Assembly: GCA_017408535.1 (NCBI GenBank)
Contig: JAFQUL010000220.1
Location: 1 to 11,024 of the forward strand
Direction: 5' to 3'
DNA length: 11,024 bases
DNA from: Clostridia bacterium
Lineage (GTDB): Bacteria; Bacillota; Clostridia; Oscillospirales; CAG-272
The notes under the pieces were generated by a model. The model saw only the letters and a program-made list of their open reading frames with translations, was not told the DNA's origin and did no database searches. The translations under genes and the position numbers were made by a program. Numbering within the stretch: position 1 is the first letter of the stretch; every line of letters starts with the position of its first letter. Below are positions 1 to 7,846 of this stretch, piece after piece.

Positions 1-1539
1 CGCATGCTTGTCGATTACCACGATCTTATTTTCAAGCTCTGCGATAATATAACAGTCAAACAATACACCGACAAAGCGGTATGGCTCGGGAGTATATACC
101 TCTGCCTGCTCTTCTTGGGGCTCATCTGTTTCTGTAGCGGTCTGCGCATCCGTGATCGGTAGCACCGTCTGCAATTCTTCATTTTTTTGAGCGACAATAG
201 GTTTGACCGGCTCTAGCCGTTCTACCGGAGGTAACTCATCCTTAGGCAGACTCTGCGTGCGGAATATACCAACACCCAAAACAGGTTCAGGAGGAAGAGG
301 TGGCTCATCTGCTAAAATACCGGAAGGAGCTGTCTCAATCTCTTTAGGCAATTTTTCAGGGACATCCCTTTGCACGGCAGCGGCAGTTTTCCGACTGAAT
401 ATTCCGGTGCTCTCAATAGTTATCTGAGGGTTTAATCTGCGTTCTTCTTCCCTGTCAATGGGCGTTTTTATTGGAACAAAGGCATTTACCGATCTTACCT
501 CACGCATCTCCTGCTCAGCCTTCAGTTTGAATTCTGCCGCAGGGCGGTCGGTAATTCTTTCAAGCGCAGAGCGTACCGCGTAATATACAGATTCAAATAC
601 CTCTTTTTCATTTGCAAATTTTACCTCAAGCTTTGCCGGATGAACATTAACATCAACACTTGAGGGTGGTACTTCCACAAAAAGCACACACGCGGGAAAC
701 TTTTCCGGCTGGATGTAAGACGTAAATGCCTGCTCAAGGGCAGCGCCTATAGTCTTGCTCTTTATGTATCTGCCGTTTATAAATACATTCTGGAAGTTTC
801 TGTTTGCACGGACGTTCTCCGGACGTCCGATATAACCGCTGATTTTTACCGCGCCGCCGGAAGAAGAAACCTCAAGAAGCTTAGTTGCAAAATCACGGCC
901 GAGAACGGCATATATGGCATTCAGCAGTATGCCGTCACCTGCTGTTGCATATTTTATCGCTCCGTCTGCGATAAATTTTATTGAAATTTCAGGGTGAGAA
1001 AGAGCAATTTTTTCAACTACGGCGCTGACAGCCATAGTTTCGGTAGAATCCTTTTTCAAAAACTTTCGTCTTGCAGGAACGGTAGAAAAAAGGTTTTCAA
1101 CAATTACGGTAGTTCCGGGAGAACAACCGCATTCAGAAACCGAAACGCCTTCTCCTGCGGATGATATAAGCATATTACCGCTGTCACTGCCCTTGATCTT
1201 TGAAAGTATACGCAGATCGGAAACCGAGGCTATCGCCGCAAGTGCCTCACCTCTGAAGCCGAGAGTAAAGATAGCATCAAGATCCTTTGCCGTACGGATC
1301 TTACTGGTAGCATGGCGCTTAATCGCTATCGGCAGATCCTCTGCCGCCATACCGCAACCGTTGTCGGCAACACGGATAAAGCTGACACCGCCCTTTTTGA
1401 TCTCAACGGTTATCATATCTGCGCCGGAGTCTATAGAGTTTTCAAGAAGCTCCTTTACAACTGAGGCAGGTCTCTCAACAACCTCGCCTGCAGCGATAAG
1501 ATTAGCAATACTGAAGTCAAGCACATTTATATTTCCCAT
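1..1539 (-). CDS. mutL: DNA mismatch repair protein MutL (partial, C-terminus beyond window)
   Basis: MutL is the GHKL-ATPase mismatch repair protein that couples MutS mismatch recognition to strand incision. The frame is open from the ATG at 1539 to the window edge, giving 513 codons. The N-terminal ATPase motifs are all visible: IAAGEVVERPASVVKEL with Glu30 and Asn34 matching the E. coli catalytic Glu29/Asn33 positions, DNGCGM, ATSKI, GFRGEALAAIASV, and DVNVHPAKLEVKF near residue 300. A Pro/Glu-rich linker (about residues 345–470) leads into the C-terminal domain (YRFVGVLFDCYIIAE). The last four residues in the window are DKHA, the start of the DQHA(x)2E(x)4E metal-binding motif of endonuclease-type MutL, so this protein is probably a nicking MutL as in Bacillus. 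The start is supported by AAGGAGGT at 1549–1556, nine bases upstream. It lies 36 bases after mutS in the same operon. Gene identity is certain; only the 3' end is missing. Confidence 0.97.
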   Translation of the reverse strand, partial: MGNINVLDFSIANLIAAGEVVERPASVVKELLENSIDSGADMITVEIKKGGVSFIRVADNGCGMAAEDLPIAIKRHATSKIRTAKDLDAIFTLGFRGEALAAIASVSDLRILSKIKGSDSGNMLISSAGEGVSVSECGCSPGTTVIVENLFSTVPARRKFLKKDSTETMAVSAVVEKIALSHPEISIKFIADGAIKYATAGDGILLNAIYAVLGRDFATKLLEVSSSGGAVKISGYIGRPENVRANRNFQNVFINGRYIKSKTIGAALEQAFTSYIQPEKFPACVLFVEVPPSSVDVNVHPAKLEVKFANEKEVFESVYYAVRSALERITDRPAAEFKLKAEQEMREVRSVNAFVPIKTPIDREEERRLNPQITIESTGIFSRKTAAAVQRDVPEKLPKEIETAPSGILADEPPLPPEPVLGVGIFRTQSLPKDELPPVERLEPVKPIVAQKNEELQTVLPITDAQTATETDEPQEEQAEVYTPEPYRFVGVLFDCYIIAELENKIVVIDKHA

Positions 1540-1548
1540 TCTGCTTAT

Positions 1549-1556
1549 ACCTCCTT
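1549..1556 (-). promoter_or_regulatory. Strong ribosome binding site of mutL
   Basis: AAGGAGGT on the minus strand ends nine bases before the mutL ATG at 1539. It fixes that start and lies in the 36-base mutS–mutL gap, so mutL has its own strong initiation site rather than relying on coupling to mutS. Confidence 0.85.
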
Positions 1557-1575
1557 CCCTGTATATTCAGAGTTA

Positions 1576-4158
1576 TCAGATTATCTGTTTTTTCAGCTCG
1601 TAGATCAGATTCATTGCCTCGATGGGAGTCAAGGTATTCACATCCACACTCTTAAGCTGATTAATTATCGATTCGTTTGAAATATCGGTAAGAGTTACCG
1701 CATAGGTCTCTTGATCTGCGGCGGCACTGTTCTTTGCCACGTTGACATCGGGAACAGAACGTTCAATTACCGAGAGTACTTCTTTGGCTCGCTTTATTAC
1801 CTCGTTCGGTACGCCGGCAAGCTTTGCAACCTCTATACCGTAGCTGTCGTCGGTAGAGCCGCGGATTATCTTACGAAGGAAGATTATATCGTCACCCTTC
1901 TTTTTTGCGGCAATATTATAGTTCACCGCTCCCTTGACATCTGTTTCAAGAGAAACAAGCTCATGGTAATGGGTAGCAAAAAGAGTCTTTGCGCCTATTT
2001 TTTTGCCGAGGGAATATTCAGCGACCGCTCGTGCAATGCTGAGTCCGTCATATGTACTGGTACCTCGGCCTATCTCGTCGTATATAATGAGACTCTTTGA
2101 GGTGGCATTTTTTAGAATATGGGCGACCTCGTTCATTTCAAGCATAAAGGTAGACTGACCTGATGCAAGGTCATCTGACGCACCGACACGGGTAAATATC
2201 TTATCAACAACACCTATTCTTGCATCATCCGCAGGAACAAACGAGCCTATCTGCGCCATTACCGTTATAAGAGCTACCTGACGCATATAGGTGGACTTAC
2301 CTGCCATATTGGGGCCGGTTATCAGCATCAGACGGTTTGACGAGGTGTCAAGGTAAGTATCGTTAGGAACAAAGTAAGAATCCTTTATATACTGCTCAAC
2401 GACAGGGTGTCTTCCCTCTCTTATATCAATAACGTCAGAAGCATCCACCTCGGGACAGACATAGCGGTTGCGTGATGCAACAGTTGCAAGACTGAGATAG
2501 CTGTCAAGCTTTGCAAGAATAGATGCGGCGGAAAGCAGCCGCTTTGAGTTTTCGGAAAGCTTGTCTCTTATCCCGCAGAAAAGCTCGTATTCAAGAGAAT
2601 ACAGCTTATCCTTTGCACCGAGAATAGTAGCTTCCATATCCTTGAGCTCGTCAGTTATATACCGCTCTCCGTTTGTAAGGGTCTGCTTACGTATATATCT
2701 TTCGGGAACAAGATCCACGTTGGATCTTGATACCTCGATATAATATCCGAATACCTTGTTATATCCGACTTTAAGGTTTTTAATACCTGTAAGATCCTTT
2801 TCCTGCTGTTCGATACGGGTTATCCAGCTCTTACCGTCCTTCATCACACTTCTGAGATAATCAACGTCAGAGTTATAACCGTCAGCGATCATTCCACCTT
2901 CCCTAATAAGGAAAGGTGGTGTCTCATGTATCGATGCACCTATAAGATCCCGCAGGTCCGCCATCTCGTCAAGTCCGTCACGGATCTCAGAAAGCTCAGC
3001 GTTTTTCGCATCTCTGAGAAGTTCCTTTACCTGGGGGATAACAGAAATAGTCGAATGCACCGAGCGAAGATCTCGGCCGTTAGCGGTACCGTATATTATT
3101 TTTGTTGTAAGACGCTCAAGATCAAGGACTCCCGACAAAAGCTCTGACAGCTCTTCTCTCATCATAAAGCTGTCAAACAGCTCTGTAACAGCACCCTGGC
3201 GGCGAAGGATCTGAGAGACATTTACAAGGGGATGCTCTATCCAGTTTCTGAGCATTCTTGCTCCGGGAGCTGTTTTGGTCTTATCAAGTACCCACAGAAG
3301 AGTTCCCTTTTTCTCCTTGGTGCGCATTGTTTCGCACAGCTCGAGATTACGTCTTGTGTTTATATCTATACCGAGGAACTGGTTTGCGAAATATACCTCA
3401 AGCTCCTTGATATACGATACGTCTTTTTTCTGTGTTTCAACAATATATCCGATAAGAGCACCTACCGCAAGCATCTCACCGCTGTACATAGCCGTATCCG
3501 GGAAATGAGACCGGCAGTAATCAGTGCACACAGTCTCATCATAGAGATACTCTGCACCGTCAGATACTGATACCCCCATACGGTCCTTAAGAAACTCATA
3601 TAATGACATACACTTGTCATAGCTGAGATTAAGAATTACCTCACTTGGTGAGTATGTGGATATCTCATTCATGAGAGAGGAAAGTGCCTCGTCTCCTGAG
3701 AAATGTGTACAGGAGATCTTGGGTGTTGTTATATCGGAAAAAGCAACGGAGAGGTCGCCGCCGTCAATATAAACGGCACAAAGATAGTTATTCTTGGCAT
3801 CAACAAGAAGATCGCTCTCGATAAGAGTACCGGGAGTAATAACACGAACTACCTCGCGCTTTACAATTCCCTTTGCAAGAGCGGGATCCTCAACCTGCTC
3901 ACAGATCGCTACCTTGTACCCTTTCTCTATGAGCCTGCCCATATACTGCTCGTAGGAATGAAAAGGAACACCACACATAGGCGCACGGTTGCCCTCTCCG
4001 CAATCACGGGCGGTGAGAGTGATCTCAAGCTCCTGAGAAGCAAGAGTAGCATCCTCAAAAAACATCTCATAAAAATCGCCAAGACGGTAAAAGAGGATGT
4101 GATCCCTGTATTTATCCTTTATTTCAAAGTATTGCTGCATCATGGGAGTCAATGCCAT
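1576..4158 (-). CDS. mutS: DNA mismatch repair protein MutS
   Basis: MutS is the ATP-dependent dimer that binds base mismatches and small loops and recruits MutL. At 860 residues it has the normal full length of MutS1. The mismatch-reading Phe-x-Glu motif is in GDFYEMF (Phe29, Glu31). The Walker A motif GPNMAGKST is at about 615–623, and the Walker B region IIYDEIGRGTSTYDG has Asp694/Glu695. The signature region FTRVGASDDLASGQSTFM and the TLFATHYHEL motif are present. The C-terminal helical tail ends in ELKKQII. The ATG at 4158 follows GGAGGG at 4165–4170 with a six-base spacer, and the N-terminus MALTPMMQQY is typical of the family. The stop TGA is followed directly in frame by TAA. The gene lies between the ricA-like gene (35-base gap) and mutL. 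Nothing is broken or missing. Confidence 0.98.
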   Translation of the reverse strand: MALTPMMQQYFEIKDKYRDHILFYRLGDFYEMFFEDATLASQELEITLTARDCGEGNRAPMCGVPFHSYEQYMGRLIEKGYKVAICEQVEDPALAKGIVKREVVRVITPGTLIESDLLVDAKNNYLCAVYIDGGDLSVAFSDITTPKISCTHFSGDEALSSLMNEISTYSPSEVILNLSYDKCMSLYEFLKDRMGVSVSDGAEYLYDETVCTDYCRSHFPDTAMYSGEMLAVGALIGYIVETQKKDVSYIKELEVYFANQFLGIDINTRRNLELCETMRTKEKKGTLLWVLDKTKTAPGARMLRNWIEHPLVNVSQILRRQGAVTELFDSFMMREELSELLSGVLDLERLTTKIIYGTANGRDLRSVHSTISVIPQVKELLRDAKNAELSEIRDGLDEMADLRDLIGASIHETPPFLIREGGMIADGYNSDVDYLRSVMKDGKSWITRIEQQEKDLTGIKNLKVGYNKVFGYYIEVSRSNVDLVPERYIRKQTLTNGERYITDELKDMEATILGAKDKLYSLEYELFCGIRDKLSENSKRLLSAASILAKLDSYLSLATVASRNRYVCPEVDASDVIDIREGRHPVVEQYIKDSYFVPNDTYLDTSSNRLMLITGPNMAGKSTYMRQVALITVMAQIGSFVPADDARIGVVDKIFTRVGASDDLASGQSTFMLEMNEVAHILKNATSKSLIIYDEIGRGTSTYDGLSIARAVAEYSLGKKIGAKTLFATHYHELVSLETDVKGAVNYNIAAKKKGDDIIFLRKIIRGSTDDSYGIEVAKLAGVPNEVIKRAKEVLSVIERSVPDVNVAKNSAAADQETYAVTLTDISNESIINQLKSVDVNTLTPIEAMNLIYELKKQII

Positions 4159-4193
4159 GACGTACCCTCCGTATCAGATATGATTTGAGTTTA

Positions 4194-4592
4194 TCAGTGG
4201 TGGTGACCGCAGTCAGAATGACAGCTGGAGCAATCGTGAGTACAAGGACGCTCACCTGTTATCTGGAAGGTGATCTCACCGTTGACCTCATTCATAAACT
4301 TATTTACTTCATCCTGAGTAGCGTTATATGCGATAAATACCTCGTTTGTAACGATACTGTTGTAAAGCTCGTCAATGCGCTTATTGATTACTTCAATAAA
4401 CTCCTTGTCCTGAGTGTCCTTCTTGTACTCTTCACCGAGAGCAACTCTCTGAGTATTGTACTCGAGAATAAGAGACTGTATCCCCTTATCGGAATCGAAA
4501 GCCGCCTTAGCCGCCTCCATCTTCTTGATGCGCTCGTCTTCCTTTATAGCCTGTCCGAGTGCTACTGCAAGTTCCATTACCTTGTTATCCAT
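4194..4592 (-). CDS. YlbF/YmcA family (RicA-like) protein with Cys/His-rich C-terminal tail
   Basis: This 132-residue helical protein looks like the YlbF/YmcA (Com_YlbF) family. In B. subtilis, RicA (YmcA), RicF (YlbF) and RicT (YaaT) form a complex that carries [4Fe-4S] clusters and affects RNase Y-dependent mRNA maturation, competence and sporulation. The charged helical body (residues 1–110) contains the family-like stretches LGQAIKEDERIKK and EYNTQRVALGEEY. It ends in a tail with Cys117, Cys121, Cys124 and Cys128 interleaved with His119, His125 and His130–132, which should bind a metal or Fe-S cluster. The gene sits between miaB and mutS, exactly where ymcA sits in Bacillus, except that cotE is absent. 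The ATG at 4592 is preceded by GAGGA at 4602–4606, which overlaps the miaB stop; the gap to miaB is 12 bases. RicA identity is inferred from synteny and the tail; RicF is the alternative. Confidence 0.85.
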   Translation of the reverse strand: MDNKVMELAVALGQAIKEDERIKKMEAAKAAFDSDKGIQSLILEYNTQRVALGEEYKKDTQDKEFIEVINKRIDELYNSIVTNEVFIAYNATQDEVNKFMNEVNGEITFQITGERPCTHDCSSCHSDCGHHH

Positions 4593-4604
4593 TTTCTTTT
4601 TTCC

Positions 4605-6029
4605 TCACTTTTCATCAGAATACAGCGCATAAGTATCTGCGCCGGTTATTTTTATCTCGGTGAATTCACCGATCTTAACCTTTTCACTATTTATATGCAC
4701 CAGCTTACCGCCATCGGTCCTGCCGGTATAGAGACCATTCCCCTTTTTGCTCATTCCGTCAACGAGGACCTTTACAGTCCTGCCGAGCCAAGCCTCGTTT
4801 TTCTTTTTTGAAAGCTCGTTCTGAAGGAGTATAAGCCTATCAAAACGCTCACTCTTTACCGCATCCGGTATCATATCCTCTCTTCTTGCGGCGGGAGTAC
4901 CCTCACGCGGAGAATATATGAAGGGATAGATCATGTCAAACTCAGCCTTTTTTACGATCTCAAGGGTCATCTCAAAATCTTCCTCACTCTCGCCGGGGAA
5001 ACCAACAATAATATCCGAGGTGATAGCGATATCCGGCATAGCCGCACGAAGCTTTTCAACTGTTCCGAGATATTTTTGAGAATCATATTTGCGGTTCATT
5101 TCCCGCAAAACCTTGTCACTGCCGGACTGGAGCGGAAGATGAAAGTGCTTCGCAACTCTCTCATTCTCTGCCATGACCGATATCAGTCTGTCTGAAACAT
5201 CCTTCGGGTGGCTGGTCATAAAACGAAGTGTAAAATCTCCGTCGATTTTGGCAAGAGACTCAAGCAGTCCCGGAAAATCGAATTTTCCTCCGGTCTCACT
5301 GCCGTATGAGTTAACGTTCTGACCGAGAAGAGTTATATCCTTATAACCCTCTCCGACGATATCTCTGACCTCTCCGATTATATCCTCTGGAGCTCTGCTT
5401 CTTTCCCGTCCTCTTACATAAGGAACGATACAGTAGGAGCAGAAATTATTGCAGCCGTACATTACAGATACCCAGGCCTTAAAGCTGCTCTCCCTCTTTA
5501 TGGGGAGCCCCTCGGCAACTGAGTAATCGTCATCCTCTGCAAAAATACGCTTACTGCCGTTTATGCGGTCATATATAAATTCGGGGAGTCTCTGAAGCGA
5601 CGCTGTACCGAATACAATATCCACGTAAGGATAGCTGTTCTTAAGCAGGTCTGCCCTCTCGGAGCGGGCGGTCATACAGCCGCATACCGCTATTATAATA
5701 TCGGGGTTAACGGCCTTAAGATGCTTATACTGTCCTATCAGCGACAGCGCTCTTTGCTCTGCGTGCTCACGGATAGCACAGGTATTTACGACTATCAGAT
5801 CAGTCCCTTCGGGAGAATCAGACAGCGTATATCCCATACTCAGTGCCATTCCCGTTATCTTTTCACTGTCAGCCTCATTCTGCTGACAGCCAAGAGTCAG
5901 CACAAACGCCGAGGGCTTCTTTCCGTCTCTTTCTGACCTTACAGCATTATATTCTTTTATACCGTTTATCGCCGTTAAATACGGCGCACTGATACCTCTG
6001 TTCAAATTTAATATACCTTTCAGCGACAA
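4605..6029 (-). CDS. miaB: tRNA-2-methylthio-N6-dimethylallyladenosine synthase MiaB
   Basis: MiaB is a radical-SAM methylthiotransferase that adds a methylthio group to i6A37 in tRNAs reading UNN codons. The N-terminal UPF0004 domain carries the three auxiliary-cluster cysteines: Cys48 (TLGCQQN), Cys84 (NTCAIRE) and Cys118 (CGCMTARS). The radical-SAM motif is CNNFCSYC (Cys193, 197, 200), followed by VPYVRGRERSR. The C-terminal TRAM domain covers about residues 408–470. CQQN replaces the more usual CQMN, while NTCAIRE and VRGRERSR favour MiaB over the MtaB and RimO paralogues. The frame has no upstream ATG or GTG. The longest start is TTG at 6029, but a sigma-A promoter at 6046–6075 would place that codon only about 10 bases from the transcript start. 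TTG at 6005, with AAAGG ten bases upstream, is a plausible alternative and would remove eight residues. It is the first gene of the miaB–ricA-like–mutS–mutL operon. Confidence 0.95.
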   Translation of the reverse strand: MSLKGILNLNRGISAPYLTAINGIKEYNAVRSERDGKKPSAFVLTLGCQQNEADSEKITGMALSMGYTLSDSPEGTDLIVVNTCAIREHAEQRALSLIGQYKHLKAVNPDIIIAVCGCMTARSERADLLKNSYPYVDIVFGTASLQRLPEFIYDRINGSKRIFAEDDDYSVAEGLPIKRESSFKAWVSVMYGCNNFCSYCIVPYVRGRERSRAPEDIIGEVRDIVGEGYKDITLLGQNVNSYGSETGGKFDFPGLLESLAKIDGDFTLRFMTSHPKDVSDRLISVMAENERVAKHFHLPLQSGSDKVLREMNRKYDSQKYLGTVEKLRAAMPDIAITSDIIVGFPGESEEDFEMTLEIVKKAEFDMIYPFIYSPREGTPAARREDMIPDAVKSERFDRLILLQNELSKKKNEAWLGRTVKVLVDGMSKKGNGLYTGRTDGGKLVHINSEKVKIGEFTEIKITGADTYALYSDEK

Positions 6030-6045
6030 TTTTATGCTTCTTACT

Positions 6046-6075
6046 ATTATACACTATATTTCGACTTTCTGTCAA
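6046..6075 (-). promoter_or_regulatory. Consensus sigma-A promoter for the miaB–mutS–mutL operon
   Basis: Reading the minus strand, TTGACA (6075–6070) and TATAAT (6051–6046) are both perfect sigma-A hexamers, separated by 18 bases. Transcription would start near 6039. The site fills the 65-base gap between the VTT-family gene and miaB, and it is the only strong promoter I see between genes in the window. It separates the mismatch-repair operon from the upstream genes. I see no intrinsic terminator before it, so read-through from upstream is also possible. Confidence 0.8.
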
Positions 6076-6094
6076 GAAAAGTATTGATAGGTTA

Positions 6095-6805
6095 TTATTT
6101 ACTGTCGGCATTCCCGGGCATATTCTGATCCTTTTGCCGTTTTTCCATGAAAACATTGTTTATCCAGATTCCCACCAGACCGAGAACTATAGTAGCCGCA
6201 AGAACGCACAACGACATAACCAGATTTCCGTCAGAGAAGCTCTCTCCTACGTACGTCGAGGAGATCACCGAGGGAATACGGGAAAATGTGCATATTAAGA
6301 GAAACCGCAGAGGAGCGATACCGGTACAGGGTGCAAAATACGTGAGCAGATCCTTCGGTGTGCCGGGAATAGCATAAAGAATAAACATAAAGATATCCCG
6401 TCTTGCAGGGACACTGAGAAATTTCAGCTTGCTGTACTTTTCTGAGCTAAGTATTTTCTCAATATATTTTCGGCCAAGCCAGCGTGTTACAAAGAATATT
6501 CCCGCTGACGCTACAAAAACACCTGCAAGGCAAATCAGAAGCCCTCCCCAGGTGCCGTACAAAACCCCGGCAAGTATCTCGATCGGCTCGCCCGGTATAA
6601 TCGCAAATACCACCTGTAATATCTGTATAGCAAGCATTATGAGGATACCCCATATCCCGAATGAATCGATAAAACCACCAAGCGCCGCTCTTGTATCTTC
6701 ATCCTTCAGCTTAAGTACATACGGAAACAGCCACACGGTAAGACCGATAAAAAGGATCGCTACCGCTATGACAATAATTAATTTTAATACCTTTCCCTTT
6801 TTCAT
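6095..6805 (-). CDS. TVP38/TMEM64 (VTT/DedA-like) family membrane protein
   Basis: This is a polytopic inner-membrane protein of the VTT-domain superfamily, whose members include DedA proteins and eukaryotic TMEM41B/VMP1 and are linked to lipid translocation or flipping. It has 236 residues from the ATG at 6805. A first membrane helix covers about 8–28. The two family motifs are visible: PGEPIEILAGVLYG (71–84), followed by glycine-rich membrane segments, and the re-entrant-loop motif IPGTPKDLLTY (146–156). SRIPSVISSTYVG (175–187) is also typical, and the C-terminal tail is hydrophilic. The start could be TTG at 6823, six codons earlier and inside apbE. I prefer ATG 6805 because GAGG at 6818–6821, in the apbE 3' end, lies 12 bases upstream. 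The gap to apbE is seven bases, so it is probably co-transcribed. The substrate is unknown. Confidence 0.88.
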   Translation of the reverse strand: MKKGKVLKLIIVIAVAILFIGLTVWLFPYVLKLKDEDTRAALGGFIDSFGIWGILIMLAIQILQVVFAIIPGEPIEILAGVLYGTWGGLLICLAGVFVASAGIFFVTRWLGRKYIEKILSSEKYSKLKFLSVPARRDIFMFILYAIPGTPKDLLTYFAPCTGIAPLRFLLICTFSRIPSVISSTYVGESFSDGNLVMSLCVLAATIVLGLVGIWINNVFMEKRQKDQNMPGNADSK

Positions 6806-6812
6806 TTTACGA

Positions 6813-7844
6813 TCAATCCTCAAAATTCTTTACGGTGTAGCCATCTGCAGTAAGAGTGAAAGCCTCCGATATACCGTCTGTCAAATATATCTCCCTGTTC
6901 TCTGTTATAAATATAGCTTCAAAATCATATTTCCCGCTTCGGTAAAGCTCATATCCGCCGTCAAGTCCAAGGACAAAAAGTGCGGTAGACAGAGCATCTG
7001 CCTCCATACCGTTATCACCTATTACCGCAACGCTTACAAGACCGTTGTTGACCGGATAACCGTCTGAGGTATTGAAAATATGATGATATACCTCCCCGTC
7101 TACCTCTCTCGACCTCTCGTAAGACCCGGAAACGGATACGTAACCGGAATCAAGCAAGATATTGCCCACGGTACCGCCCTGAAGGAACGGATCCCTCAGA
7201 GCAATATTAAAGTGTTCTCCTCCCGGCTTAAGACCGAAAACAGCCACGTTACCGCCAAAGGAAACGAGACCGTAACCAAGCTCGGTGGCAGAAAGATACT
7301 CGATCACTTTTTCGCAAGCATAACCCTTGCCGATACTGCCGAGATCTATTTTTGATTTTATGTCCGTCTTGCTTATCTTGGTTTCTTCTAATGTTATTTT
7401 GTCATACCCTACGTGGGAAAGTGCCTCCTTTATCTCTTCCTCAGAGGGAATATCGGTGGCAGAAGGATCATTTATCCTCCACAGATCGGTAAGAGGTGCA
7501 ACAGTAGGATCGTAAGCACCGCCGGTAGCTTCAGCTATCTCGATAGCCTTGGCAAGATTATCGTAGAAAACTTCATCGGGATAATAAAGAACATCCGTTT
7601 CACCGTTAAACGCACTGCACTCACTGTCAGGCACCGTTCTTGATATAATATCCTCGACATTTTTTATGATTTTTTCACATTTTGCCGCCGAATAAGAGAC
7701 CTCCTCGGAAGTTCCGTAAAGCCGAAGAGTTATAACGGTATCCATGGCATATATATTCTTTTCTCTCATCGAATACTTGTCTGAGCAGGATGTAATACCA
7801 AGTACCGTGATGAGTAAAAGAAAAAGTGATATAATTTTTTTCAT
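6813..7844 (-). CDS. apbE: FAD:protein FMN transferase, lipoprotein (ApbE family)
   Basis: ApbE covalently attaches FMN from FAD to a Thr/Ser of extracytoplasmic redox proteins such as RnfG, NqrB/C and FMN-binding-domain reductases. It has 343 residues, normal for the family. The N-terminus is a lipoprotein signal (MKKIISLFLLLITVLG) with lipobox ITSC, predicting lipidation of Cys20 and an outer-face location. Family motifs in order are MDTVITLRLYG (34–44), GGAYDPTVAPL (108–118), IDLGSIGKGYA (167–177), SFGGN (195–199), YVSVSGSYER (235–244), HHIFNTSDGYP (254–264), and EADALSTALF (281–290), with Asp283 and Thr287 as expected Mg2+ ligands. The ATG at 7844 is two bases after the stop of the Gx gene, with AAGGA at 7856–7860 as its binding site. 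The flavin acceptor is not encoded in this window. Confidence 0.95.
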   Translation of the reverse strand: MKKIISLFLLLITVLGITSCSDKYSMREKNIYAMDTVITLRLYGTSEEVSYSAAKCEKIIKNVEDIISRTVPDSECSAFNGETDVLYYPDEVFYDNLAKAIEIAEATGGAYDPTVAPLTDLWRINDPSATDIPSEEEIKEALSHVGYDKITLEETKISKTDIKSKIDLGSIGKGYACEKVIEYLSATELGYGLVSFGGNVAVFGLKPGGEHFNIALRDPFLQGGTVGNILLDSGYVSVSGSYERSREVDGEVYHHIFNTSDGYPVNNGLVSVAVIGDNGMEADALSTALFVLGLDGGYELYRSGKYDFEAIFITENREIYLTDGISEAFTLTADGYTVKNFED

Positions 7845-7846
7845 AT

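Noticed and set aside
4220..4244. Cx3Cx2C spacing in the RicA-like tail, identical to the radical-SAM cysteine motif
   Set aside because: A 132-residue helical protein has no room for the radical-SAM barrel, and the motif is at the extreme C-terminus. It is better read as a metal or cluster-binding tail.
4185..4811. Plus-strand open frame of 208 codons opposite the ricA-like gene and the miaB 3' end
   Set aside because: It runs antisense through two conserved genes, has no recognisable motif and no convincing ribosome binding site, and its composition follows the reverse complement of the real genes.
6030..6094. Possible intrinsic terminator between the VTT-family gene and miaB
   Set aside because: I found no GC-rich inverted repeat followed by a T run on the minus strand. 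The gap is occupied by the promoter.
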